Shown: piece by piece, positions 7,401 to 13,993 of the stretch
How positions within the stretch are numbered: the stretch's first letter is position 1
How the letters are laid out: each line of letters opens with the position of its first letter
Source: Anaerolineae bacterium
Lineage (GTDB): Bacteria > Chloroflexota > Anaerolineae > CG2-30-64-16
Assembly (NCBI GenBank): GCA_025454635.1
Contig: JALOOB010000004.1
Span: forward strand, 1 to 34,761
DNA length: 34,761 nucleotides
Reading direction: 5' to 3'
The notes under the pieces: generated by a model
Database searches by the model: none
Told to the model about the DNA's origin: nothing
What the model saw: the letters and a program-made list of their open reading frames with translations, nothing else
Program-made: the position numbers and the translations under genes

Positions 7401-9422
7401 ATGCAACGTCGACTGTTGTCTATCCTGTGCCTCGTGACGATCTTCGTCATGCTGGCGGGCTGCGCTGCTCCGCAGCCGGCTCCCGCGCCCGCGGCTCAGG
7501 CGACCACGGCCCCCGCGGCCGAGGCGACCAAGGAACCCGCCGCTGCGGCCCCCGAGGCTGCGCCCACGACCGCGCCCGCTGCGGAAGCCCCCAAGCCCGC
7601 GGAGGGCGAGAAGCTCTACTTCGAGGCGCTGGCGCTCACGAACCTGCCGTACTTCATCGACCACCGCGTCGGCCTGGAGTTTGCGGGCAAGGCGCTGAAC
7701 GCAAAGACGAAGTTCGTCGGCCCGGTCGATTACGACATGACCGCGATGATCAACTCGATGGAACAGGCCGCGGCCGAGAATCCGTCGGGCATCAATGTCG
7801 TCGGGTTTGACCCTGCGCTGAAGCCGGCCATCGACCAATTGGTCGAAGCGGGCGTTCCGGTCGTGACGCTTGACGCGGAAGTTTACGGCTCAAAGCGCCT
7901 GACCTTCCTCGGCACCGGCAACTTCAACGCCGGCGTCGTCGGCGGTCGCATCCTCGCGAACCTGATCGGCGGCAAGGGCAAGGTCGCGCTGATCACGAAG
8001 GTCGGGCAGAGCAACCTTGAAGAGCGCATCGCGGGCTACAAGGATGTCTTCGAGAAGGAATTCCCCGACATTGAGCTGGTCCAGATCATCGACGACCAGT
8101 CGGATTCGGCGAAGGCTGCGGACGGCCTGAAGGCCGTGCTCCAGCGCGAGCCGGAACTGGCGGGCGTCGGCTGCGTCGAGGCGGCGGGCGGCGTGGGCGC
8201 GGCGACCGCGTCCAAGGAGCTCGGCCTTGTTGGCAAGCTGAAGATCGTGTCGATGGACCGCGACGACGGCACCCTCAAGTTCATCGAAGACGGCGTCATC
8301 GACGCGTCCATCGCGCAGAAGAGCGCGCTGATGACGTTCTACGGCACGCTGCTGATGGACGGCCTCGTCTTCAACCCTGTGCCGATCGTGGCGGACAACA
8401 AGGCCGCCAATGTCGTGCCCATGCCGGAAGCGGTGGACACGGGCGTCGTCGTTATCAACAAAGACAACGCGAAGCTGTTCTACCACACCGAAGATCCCTA
8501 CGACTTCAGCAACGTCCCGTTCACCGAGCCGACGCCGGACGAGACCTACGTCGAGGTGCTCGCGCTGACCAACCTGCCGTACTTCATCGACCATCGCCTC
8601 GGCCTGGAGTTCGCGGGCAAGGAACTGGGCGTCAAGACCAAGTTCGTCGGCCCGGTCGACTACGACATGACCGCAATGATCAACACGCTGGAACAGACCA
8701 TCGCCGAGAAGCCCGCGGGCATCCTCGTCGTCGGCTTCGACCCGGCGCTCAAGCCCTCGATCGACAAGGCCGCGGACGCCGGCATCCCGATCGTCACGCT
8801 GGACGCGGAGGTCTACGGCTCCAAGCGCCTGACCTTCCTTGGCACGGGCAACAAGAACGCCGGCCACGTGGGCGCGAAGCTGCTGGCCGAGCAAATCGGC
8901 GGCAAGGGCAAGGTCGCCTTGATCACCAAGGTCGGCCAGAGCAACCTCGAAGAGCGCATCCAGGGCTACAAGGACGAGTTCGCCGCCAACTACCCGGACA
9001 TCGAGATCGTCCAGATCATCGACGACCAGTCTGACTCGGCGAAGGCCGCAGACGGCCTCAAGGCCGTGCTCCAGCGCATCCCGGACCTCGCCGGCGTTGG
9101 CTGTGTGGAGGCTGCGGGTGGCGTGGGCGCCGCGACCGCCGCGAAGGAACTGGACCTGGTCGGCAAGCTGAAGATCATCTCCATGGACCGCGACGACGGC
9201 ACGCTGAAGTTCATCGAGGACGGCGTGATCCAGGGCTCGGTGGCGCAGAAGACCGCGCTGATGAGCTACCTCGGCACCAAGTTCATGTACTACCTGAACC
9301 ATGCGCCGGTCCCGGTTGTGGCCGACAACAAGGCCGCCGGCCTAACGTCCATGCCGGAGTCCGTTGACACGGGCACCATCGTGATCAACAAGGACAACGC
9401 TGCGTTCTTCTATCACAAGTAA
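7401..9422 (+). CDS. ABC transporter substrate-binding lipoprotein with two tandem ligand domains
   Basis: This 673-residue secreted lipoprotein has a signal sequence with lipobox LAGC (C21) and an Ala/Pro/Thr linker to about residue 72. It then carries two copies of a periplasmic-binding domain of the ribose-binding group (residues 73-362 and 383-672), joined by a 20-residue linker. The copies align without gaps, and I count 227 of 290 identical residues (78%). Both keep PYFIDHR, GFDPALKP, TLDAEVYGSKR, KVGQSNLEER and MDRDDGTLKF. Normal family members have a single domain of about 300 residues. The Shine-Dalgarno sequence AGGAGGAAGGAG is very strong, fitting high expression. It surely feeds the upstream RbsA/RbsC transporter. 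The second copy has no signal peptide of its own. Confidence 0.95.
   Translation: MQRRLLSILCLVTIFVMLAGCAAPQPAPAPAAQATTAPAAEATKEPAAAAPEAAPTTAPAAEAPKPAEGEKLYFEALALTNLPYFIDHRVGLEFAGKALNAKTKFVGPVDYDMTAMINSMEQAAAENPSGINVVGFDPALKPAIDQLVEAGVPVVTLDAEVYGSKRLTFLGTGNFNAGVVGGRILANLIGGKGKVALITKVGQSNLEERIAGYKDVFEKEFPDIELVQIIDDQSDSAKAADGLKAVLQREPELAGVGCVEAAGGVGAATASKELGLVGKLKIVSMDRDDGTLKFIEDGVIDASIAQKSALMTFYGTLLMDGLVFNPVPIVADNKAANVVPMPEAVDTGVVVINKDNAKLFYHTEDPYDFSNVPFTEPTPDETYVEVLALTNLPYFIDHRLGLEFAGKELGVKTKFVGPVDYDMTAMINTLEQTIAEKPAGILVVGFDPALKPSIDKAADAGIPIVTLDAEVYGSKRLTFLGTGNKNAGHVGAKLLAEQIGGKGKVALITKVGQSNLEERIQGYKDEFAANYPDIEIVQIIDDQSDSAKAADGLKAVLQRIPDLAGVGCVEAAGGVGAATAAKELDLVGKLKIISMDRDDGTLKFIEDGVIQGSVAQKTALMSYLGTKFMYYLNHAPVPVVADNKAAGLTSMPESVDTGTIVINKDNAAFFYHK
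7617..9416 (+). repeat. Intragenic tandem duplication, 930-bp period
   Basis: Copy 1 spans 7617-8486 and copy 2 spans 8547-9416. The offset is exactly 930 bp, that is 310 codons including the linker. The DNA is also very similar, with many differences in third codon positions. This suggests an old duplication under selection rather than a recent copy error. Divergence is concentrated near the ends of each domain and in a few surface helices. Confidence 0.9.
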
Positions 9423-9430
9423 AACCTCGC

Positions 9431-9471
9431 CCCTTGGCCCCCTCTCCTTTGCCGGGAGAGGGGGCCAAGGG
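9431..9471 (+). terminator. Strong hairpin after the binding-protein gene
   Basis: Perfect 17-bp arms lie at 9431-9447 and 9455-9471 (CCCTTGGCCCCCTCTCC and its complement) with a 7-base loop. The hairpin begins 8 bases after the stop codon. No U-tract follows, so it may be a transcript-stabilising or REP-type element that protects the binding-protein mRNA rather than a true terminator. Confidence 0.6.
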
Positions 9472-9490
9472 ATCAGGCAAGAGGCGTCGT

Positions 9491-10639
9491 ATGAATTCTC
9501 GTGAGCGAGTGCTTGCCGCTCTGAATCACCGTGAGGGCGATCGCGTGCCGTTCGACATGGGCGGCACGGTCATCACGGGCATCCACCACAAGGCATACAC
9601 GAATCTGCGCGCTGCGCTCGGCCTGCCCGCGCGCGAGCCGAAGATCATCGACATGATCCAGCAATTGGCGCAGGTTGAAGACGACGTCATGGATTGCCTC
9701 GGCGTCGATGTGAAGAACATCTCGCCCCGGTCGTCCGCGACGTTCGAGATCACCGTGCGGGACATGGGGGAGTACACGGCCTTCTACGACGAGTTCGGGA
9801 TCGGCTGGCGCTCGCCCAAGGACGGCGGGTGGTATTACGATATGTTCGACCACCCCCTGCGCGGGCAGAAGGACGTGGCCGACGTCGAGCAGTTCCCCCT
9901 GCCAGACCCGCTCGACCCGGCGCGCTTTGCAGGGCTGCGCGAGGCCGCGATCAGGATTCGCGACGAAGAGCAGCGCGCGGTCGTCTTCGGCAACATGTCG
10001 GCGGGCATCTTCGAGTTGCTGACCTGGCTGCGCGGGTACGAGGACGCCTATGCGGACTGGGGATCCAACTCGCCGGTCGCGACGAAGCTGATGGACCGCG
10101 TGCTGGAGATGCAACTCCGGTATCTCGAAAAGGGCCTGTCGGTCGTCGGGGACGTCATCGACGTGGCGCAGATCGCGGACGACGTGGCGGGGCAGTACAG
10201 CCTGCTCATCTCGCCGCGCAGCTACCGCCGGCTGCTGAAGCCGCTGCACAAGCAGCTTTGCGACTACATCCACAGCCACTCGAACGCGAAGGTGTTCATG
10301 CATTCGTGCGGCGCGATCCGCGACATCCTGCCCGATCTCATCGAAGTCGGCGTCGATATCATCAACCCGGTGCAGGTCAGCGCGGCAGGGATGGACTCGG
10401 CCGAGCTGAAGCGCGAGTTCGGCAAGGACATCGTTTTCTGGGGCGGCGGCGTGGACACGCAGCGCGTCCTTGGCACGGGCACGCCGGAAGAGGTGCGCGC
10501 GGAGGTCAAGCGCCGCGTCGAGGACTTCAAGCCCGGCGGCGGGTTCGTGTTCAACACGGTGCACAACATCCAGGGGAATGTCCCCGCGGAGAACCTGGTC
10601 GCGATGTGGGAGGCGGTGCGCGAGTACGGGACGTATTAG
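9491..10639 (+). CDS. URO-D superfamily protein with HSCG motif (MtaA/CmuA-like methyltransferase type)
   Basis: This 382-residue protein starts MNSRERVLAAL. An in-frame TTG at 9434 lies inside the hairpin and is rejected as a start. The motif H271-S272-C273-G274 followed by IRDILPDLIEVGVDIINPVQ is the typical metal-binding region of methylcobalamin:thiol methyltransferases and their many uncharacterised relatives. FWGGGVDTQRVL and the C-terminal GGGFVFNTVHNIQGNVP complete the family pattern. It follows the binding protein by 68 bases on the same strand. With the URO-D-like gene at 3008 it flanks the ABC transporter. A corrinoid-linked demethylation role is plausible but unproven, and no corrinoid protein is encoded nearby. 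Confidence 0.85.
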   Translation: MNSRERVLAALNHREGDRVPFDMGGTVITGIHHKAYTNLRAALGLPAREPKIIDMIQQLAQVEDDVMDCLGVDVKNISPRSSATFEITVRDMGEYTAFYDEFGIGWRSPKDGGWYYDMFDHPLRGQKDVADVEQFPLPDPLDPARFAGLREAAIRIRDEEQRAVVFGNMSAGIFELLTWLRGYEDAYADWGSNSPVATKLMDRVLEMQLRYLEKGLSVVGDVIDVAQIADDVAGQYSLLISPRSYRRLLKPLHKQLCDYIHSHSNAKVFMHSCGAIRDILPDLIEVGVDIINPVQVSAAGMDSAELKREFGKDIVFWGGGVDTQRVLGTGTPEEVRAEVKRRVEDFKPGGGFVFNTVHNIQGNVPAENLVAMWEAVREYGTY

Positions 10640-10670
10640 ACTGTACTGCCCACTCCGGATTGCCGTCTTG

Positions 10671-10703
10671 AAGACCTGGCAGGTTCATCACCTGTCAGGT
10701 CTT
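10671..10703 (+). terminator. Hairpin terminator-like repeat
   Basis: Arms AAGACCTGGCAGGT (10671-10684) and ACCTGTCAGGTCTT (10690-10703) pair over 14 bp with one G-U wobble and a 5-base loop. It lies 32 bases after the second URO-D gene stop and ends the transporter locus. The short T-run after it (TCTTTGCTT) is weak. The remaining bases to 10798 show no clear promoter. Confidence 0.6.
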
Positions 10704-10798
10704 TGCTTAAGGTTACGACAATGCGACGGTGACATTCCCGGCAGAGTGCGCGATTGATAGGGTGTTGAGTTGATGGTGGCTTTCGGGAAGGCGCGGGA

Positions 10799-11311
10799 AT
10801 GGCGGATCTCAAACGGATCAGTGGCGTTGACATAAACCAGGATATGGATTATCAGCGGCGAGAGTGGCGCGCCGAGCGTATCGCGTGGGTCTTCTTCTCG
10901 CTGGTGATCGTTGCCGCGCTGCTCGGCCTACTCGGACAGGGACCCTTGTCGGGCGGCCATGCGGGCGACCCAACTTCCGGGTTGGAGTTGGACTGGCAGC
11001 GCATCGACCGCAACCGGGCGCCAACGCAGCTGACCCTGACGCTGGCGCCGACCCTCATCCAGGGCAGCGCCGTCCGGATTGCGTTCGACGAAGCGTACCT
11101 GGACCGGATCGAAATCGAGGAGATCGTGCCCGAACCTCAATCGGTCGAGACGGCGGCGGACGCTGTGACTTACGAGTTCGAGGCGACAGACAGTTCTCAA
11201 CCCGTCGAGGTGAAGGTGGACTATCAGCACGCGCGGCCAGGGTTGGCGCGCGGCGAGGTGCGGGTTGAGGGCGGTCCCAGCCTGCGGTTCGACAGCTTTG
11301 TGTGGCCGTAA
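10799..11311 (+). CDS. Membrane-anchored hypothetical protein, first gene of a DUF421 operon
   Basis: This 170-residue protein is of unknown function. It has a cytosolic basic N terminus, a single transmembrane helix at about residues 28-46 (IAWVFFSLVIVAALLGLL), and an outer domain of about 120 residues rich in beta-strand-like and acidic stretches. The strand pattern LTLTLAPTLIQGSAVRIAF is visible, but no catalytic motif. It is 24 bases ahead of the DUF421 gene with a GGAAGG ribosome binding site between them. A small membrane protein of this form often accompanies DUF421 genes, so it may be a partner subunit; this is inference. Confidence 0.75.
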   Translation: MADLKRISGVDINQDMDYQRREWRAERIAWVFFSLVIVAALLGLLGQGPLSGGHAGDPTSGLELDWQRIDRNRAPTQLTLTLAPTLIQGSAVRIAFDEAYLDRIEIEEIVPEPQSVETAADAVTYEFEATDSSQPVEVKVDYQHARPGLARGEVRVEGGPSLRFDSFVWP

Positions 11312-11335
11312 TGGAAGCGGAAGGTTGACGTATCG

Positions 11336-11791
11336 ATGGACAGTGTGCTGCGCGCTCTGGCAGTCTATTTTGGCTTACTGATTATCTTTCGCCTGACCGG
11401 GCGACGCGCGCTGGCGCAGATGACGACGTTTGACCTGGTTCTGGTCCTGATCATCAGCGAGACAATCCAGCAGGCGATGGTCGGCGACGATCAGTCGATG
11501 ACGAATGCCTTGGTTCTCGTGCTCACGCTGGTCGGGAGCGCGGCGCTGATCTCCGTGCTCAAGCAGAAGTCGACGCGCGTCGAGAAGTGGACGGAGGGGC
11601 TGCCGGTTTTCGTCATCGAAAACGGCAAGATGCATGAGGACCGCATGGCCGAGCTGCGCGTGGACGAGGACGATATCATGGCCGCGGCGCGGCAGACGCA
11701 GGCCGTCGAAAAGATGGACGATATCAAACACGTTGTCGTGGAGAACAGCGGCCAAATCTCGGTCATTCCGAAGCAGCAGAAGGCAGAGTGA
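11336..11791 (+). CDS. DUF421 (YetF-type) membrane protein
   Basis: This 151-residue protein begins with two to three hydrophobic helices (RALAVYFGLLIIFRLTGRR, TFDLVLVLIISETIQQAMVG, ALVLVLTLVGSAALISVL). A small soluble domain with the DUF421 hallmarks follows, in which PVFVIENGKMHEDRM and LRVDEDDIMAAAR are recognisable. YetF relatives are membrane proteins of poorly known function. It is the middle gene of a three-gene operon. The Shine-Dalgarno sequence of the next gene (GAGGG) overlaps its stop codon, so translation is coupled. Confidence 0.85.
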   Translation: MDSVLRALAVYFGLLIIFRLTGRRALAQMTTFDLVLVLIISETIQQAMVGDDQSMTNALVLVLTLVGSAALISVLKQKSTRVEKWTEGLPVFVIENGKMHEDRMAELRVDEDDIMAAARQTQAVEKMDDIKHVVVENSGQISVIPKQQKAE

Positions 11792-11797
11792 GGGACC

Positions 11798-12106
11798 GTG
11801 TATCTCGTTCAGATACTCCTGCCCGTGTACGACAACGATGGCCGCGCGCTGGCGCGCGACCTGTATGACGCGGTCTTTCGGCAGCTGACCGAACGCTTCG
11901 GCGGCGTTACGGCGTTTACGCGCGCGCCGGCGGAAGGGGCATGGAAGGAGCCGGGCGCGGGCACAAGTCGCGACCGGGTCGTCATTTTTGAGGTGATGGC
12001 GGAGCGTCTGGAGCGCGATTGGTGGGCGGCCTATCGCCGGCAACTCGAAGCCGACTTCAGGCAGGAGAAGATTATCATTCGCGCGATGGGCGTCGAAGAG
12101 CTTTAA
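11798..12106 (+). CDS. Conserved small hypothetical protein
   Basis: This 102-residue soluble protein starts at GTG (MYLVQILLPVYDNDG), 6 bases after the DUF421 gene. It reads like a compact alpha/beta domain with ERFGGVTAFTRAPAEG and DRVVIFEVMAERLERDWW. I recall small proteins of this pattern as a conserved unnamed family, but know no function. GAGGG just before the GTG supports the start. It completes the DUF421 operon. The 27 bases up to the convergent glycosyltransferase hold no clear terminator. Confidence 0.75.
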   Translation: MYLVQILLPVYDNDGRALARDLYDAVFRQLTERFGGVTAFTRAPAEGAWKEPGAGTSRDRVVIFEVMAERLERDWWAAYRRQLEADFRQEKIIIRAMGVEEL

Positions 12107-12133
12107 GGCGGTCCCTGCGGGCGGATGGCCGCG

Positions 12134-13114
12134 TTACTTCTTTCGCCAGTGGATCTCCGGCCGCTGCCAGTTCCTGATGCGCCACACCCATCCCGCAGGA
12201 TACCCGGCCATTTTCGCCACATCGCCGACGACGCGAATCAGCGGGACCAGCGCGACCGCGCGCGCCTGCTCCCGCGGTTCCAGCGCGGGCAGGCGCTTCG
12301 CGAGCCTGCGGTAGGGCGTCCTGCAATACGCGCCCACGCCGGCCAGCAGCGCCAGCAGCCACCAAGGCCGGTGGAACAGGGTCAAGCCGAGCAGCAGAGG
12401 CAGCGCGAGCAGGTAGGTTCCGTAGCGGATCGCGTGTCGCTTGCGCCAGAGATCGGCCTTGCCGTCGCCGCGCGCGTAGCGGTAGTACTGCTTGGCGAAG
12501 GCCTTCGCCGTGCCGCGGGGGCGAAAATGCGCCAGCGCCTGCGGCGCCCAGGCGAAATGCGTTACCTCGTCGCGCAACCGCAGGTCGAAGATCAGGTCCT
12601 CGCAGTAGTCCAGCCATTCGGGATACTTGCCCGCGCGCTCCCAGGCGGAACGGGTGAATGCGACGGACCGGCTGGAAGGCAGGAACGTCTGCGGGTCGAT
12701 GTCCTCTTCGTCGGGCAACGTCGTCGCGCCGAGCGCAATCTCGAACGTCGAGCGAGGGTCGCTTACGAAGAAGCCGCCCGTCACCTCTGCTGCGCCTGCC
12801 TCAATAGGCCCGACCAATTCCGCGAGCCACTGCGGCTCCAGCCGGACGCCCGCGTCGCACGACGCGATGATATCGCCCCGCGCGGCGGCGACGGCCACGT
12901 TGCGCCCGCGTGAGATGTTGGCCCCTGGCTCGACGATCACGCGTAGCGGCAACCGGTCTTCATACTCGCGCAGCACCGCGACGGTGTTGTCGCGCGAGCC
13001 GCCGTCCACGAAGACGACCTCGTCGGGGCGCCGGGTCTGCGCGACGAGAGTATGAAGCAGCGCCCGGATCGATTCGCCTTCGTTAAGGACAGTGCAGATT
13101 ACGGAAACAGACAT
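12134..13114 (-). CDS. Family 2 glycosyltransferase with C-terminal membrane segment
   Basis: This 326-residue protein has a GT-A fold. It shows the nucleotide-sugar site CTVLNEGESI, then VDGGSRDNT, RGRNVAV and the acidic SCDAG in place of a canonical DxD. The acceptor-side acidic CEDLIFDLRL and QYYRYARGDG (the QxxRW-like position) follow. Two hydrophobic stretches near residues 230-265 (GTYLLALPLLLGLTLF and WWLLALLAGVGAY) anchor it to the membrane. It probably adds a sugar to a cell-surface glycan or lipid carrier. It is a single gene facing the DUF421 operon. The promoter region is shared with the divergent DUF937-like gene. Confidence 0.9.
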   Translation of the reverse strand: MSVSVICTVLNEGESIRALLHTLVAQTRRPDEVVFVDGGSRDNTVAVLREYEDRLPLRVIVEPGANISRGRNVAVAAARGDIIASCDAGVRLEPQWLAELVGPIEAGAAEVTGGFFVSDPRSTFEIALGATTLPDEEDIDPQTFLPSSRSVAFTRSAWERAGKYPEWLDYCEDLIFDLRLRDEVTHFAWAPQALAHFRPRGTAKAFAKQYYRYARGDGKADLWRKRHAIRYGTYLLALPLLLGLTLFHRPWWLLALLAGVGAYCRTPYRRLAKRLPALEPREQARAVALVPLIRVVGDVAKMAGYPAGWVWRIRNWQRPEIHWRKK

Positions 13115-13207
13115 AAAAAGACTCTATCTTGGTTTAGTTGTACTTACCCGGCGTTTGGGGGACAATTATACCTGTATGCCGGAAAATCCCCACGAAAGGA
13201 ACGCAAG
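13115..13207. promoter_or_regulatory. Divergent promoter region
   Basis: This 93-bp gap separates divergent genes. On the - strand TATAAT occurs at 13165-13170, about 50 bases upstream of the glycosyltransferase start, but no good -35 is seen. On the + strand TATACC at 13167-13172 has TTACCC 17 bp upstream. A Shine-Dalgarno sequence AAAGGA at 13195-13200 serves the + strand gene. The two -10 boxes overlap, so transcription in the two directions may compete. Confidence 0.4.
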
Positions 13208-13810
13208 ATGAGCGCAAAGAAAGCGAAACCGCAGCCGCCGCAGGATGAAAGTCGCGGCGTGGAGGATATACTGGGCGGCCTGATGGGCTCCAACGCCGGT
13301 GGGATGCCGCAGGCCGGCGCGAACGATGCCCCTGCGGGCGGGAGCGATCTCGCGGGGATGCTCGGCGGGCTGATGGGCGGCGGCGCATCGGGACAGGGCG
13401 GCGGCAGTGGCGACCTGATGGGCATGCTTGGCGGGCTGATGGGCGGCGGCGCATCGGGACAGGGCGGCGGCGGTGGCGACTTGATGGGCATGCTTGGCGG
13501 CCTGCTGGGCGGGGGATCGCAACAGGGCAGCGGGGTTTCAGCCGGCGGCCCGTCGATCATTTCCGCGCTGCTTCCGCTGGTGATGGGGATGCTGGCCGGC
13601 GGCAAGCGGTCCGGCGGGGTCGACATCGATCAGCGCACGTCGAACGAGTTGCAGGGCATGTTCGGCGCGGCGCAGTCCGGCCAGCTTGACCTGGACCAGG
13701 TTCGCTCGTCCGGCGTCGTGCAGGATGTGGCGGCGCAAACAGGCGCGTCGGAAGACGAGGTTGCCGATACGCTTGCCCAGTTGATGCGAATGATAGGGAG
13801 TCAGGGCTAG
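13208..13810 (+). CDS. Glycine-rich DUF937-like protein
   Basis: This 200-residue protein starts at ATG 13208 (MSAKKAKPQPPQ), supported by AAAGGA eight bases upstream. Reading further upstream only adds non-coding-like sequence. Residues 20-115 are Gly/Met/Leu-rich with repeated MLGGLMGGG units. Residues about 118-200 form a helical domain (SIISALLPLVMGMLAGG, then LDLDQVRSSGVVQDVAAQTG and DEVADTLAQLM) resembling DUF937/YidB-like proteins. No catalytic residues are evident and the function is unknown. It is monocistronic, between divergent and convergent neighbours. Confidence 0.75.
   Translation: MSAKKAKPQPPQDESRGVEDILGGLMGSNAGGMPQAGANDAPAGGSDLAGMLGGLMGGGASGQGGGSGDLMGMLGGLMGGGASGQGGGGGDLMGMLGGLLGGGSQQGSGVSAGGPSIISALLPLVMGMLAGGKRSGGVDIDQRTSNELQGMFGAAQSGQLDLDQVRSSGVVQDVAAQTGASEDEVADTLAQLMRMIGSQG
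13343..13540 (+). repeat. 66-bp tandem repeat inside the glycine-rich gene (3 copies)
   Basis: Three in-frame 22-codon units lie at 13343-13408, 13409-13474 and 13475-13540. Each encodes a DLxGMLGGLMGGG-type segment followed by a Gly/Ser/Gln stretch. Copies 1 and 2 are nearly identical and copy 3 has diverged in its second half. Such repeats readily change number by slippage. Confidence 0.8.
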
Positions 13811-13833
13811 AGGTTACTTAAGGAGTTTACCAG

Positions 13834-13873
13834 GATCGGCGCAGCTCCCGGTCCGGTGGGACCTGCGCCGATC
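13834..13873 (+). terminator. Hairpin terminator after the DUF937-like gene
   Basis: GATCGGCGCAG (13834-13844) and CTGCGCCGATC (13863-13873) form an 11-bp perfect stem, with an inner TCCC/GGGA pairing. It sits 24 bases after the stop codon. A second small hairpin (CCTGCT/AGCAGG, 13900-13917) follows. No U-tract is present. Confidence 0.5.
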
Positions 13874-13969
13874 TGCGGACTCAGTCCTGCTGTGTCCTGC
13901 CTGCTGGTGATAGCAGGATATTCGCAATCTGTTGCGCCGGTATGCAGAAGTAGAAACAGCGCGGTAACG

Positions 13970-13993
13970 CCGTGTTACGAGCTTGTAACACGG
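13970..13993 (-). terminator. Hairpin terminator of the regulator-kinase-lipoprotein operon
   Basis: CCGTGTTAC (13970-13978) and GTAACACGG (13985-13993) form a perfect 9-bp stem with a 6-base loop. It lies directly after the stop codon of the - strand lipoprotein gene. There is no long U-run, so its efficiency is uncertain. Confidence 0.5.

Noticed and set aside
7890-9302. Long - strand frame opposite the binding-protein gene
   Set aside because: It is a mirror of the duplicated gene, shows the same internal repetition, and has a composition (Val/Asp/His/Arg-rich) unlike a folded protein.
7617-9416. CRISPR or other short-repeat array
   Set aside because: The repeats are two protein-coding domains of 870 bp, and the 66-bp units at 13343 are coding. 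No direct-repeat/spacer pattern or cas gene exists in the window.
9434-9490. Upstream TTG start for the second URO-D-type gene
   Set aside because: It lies inside the perfect hairpin and would add 19 residues unlike the family. ATG 9491 gives the usual family start.
13052-13207. Upstream extension of the DUF937-like gene
   Set aside because: It overlaps the start of the divergent glycosyltransferase gene and the promoter region. ATG 13208 has a proper ribosome binding site.
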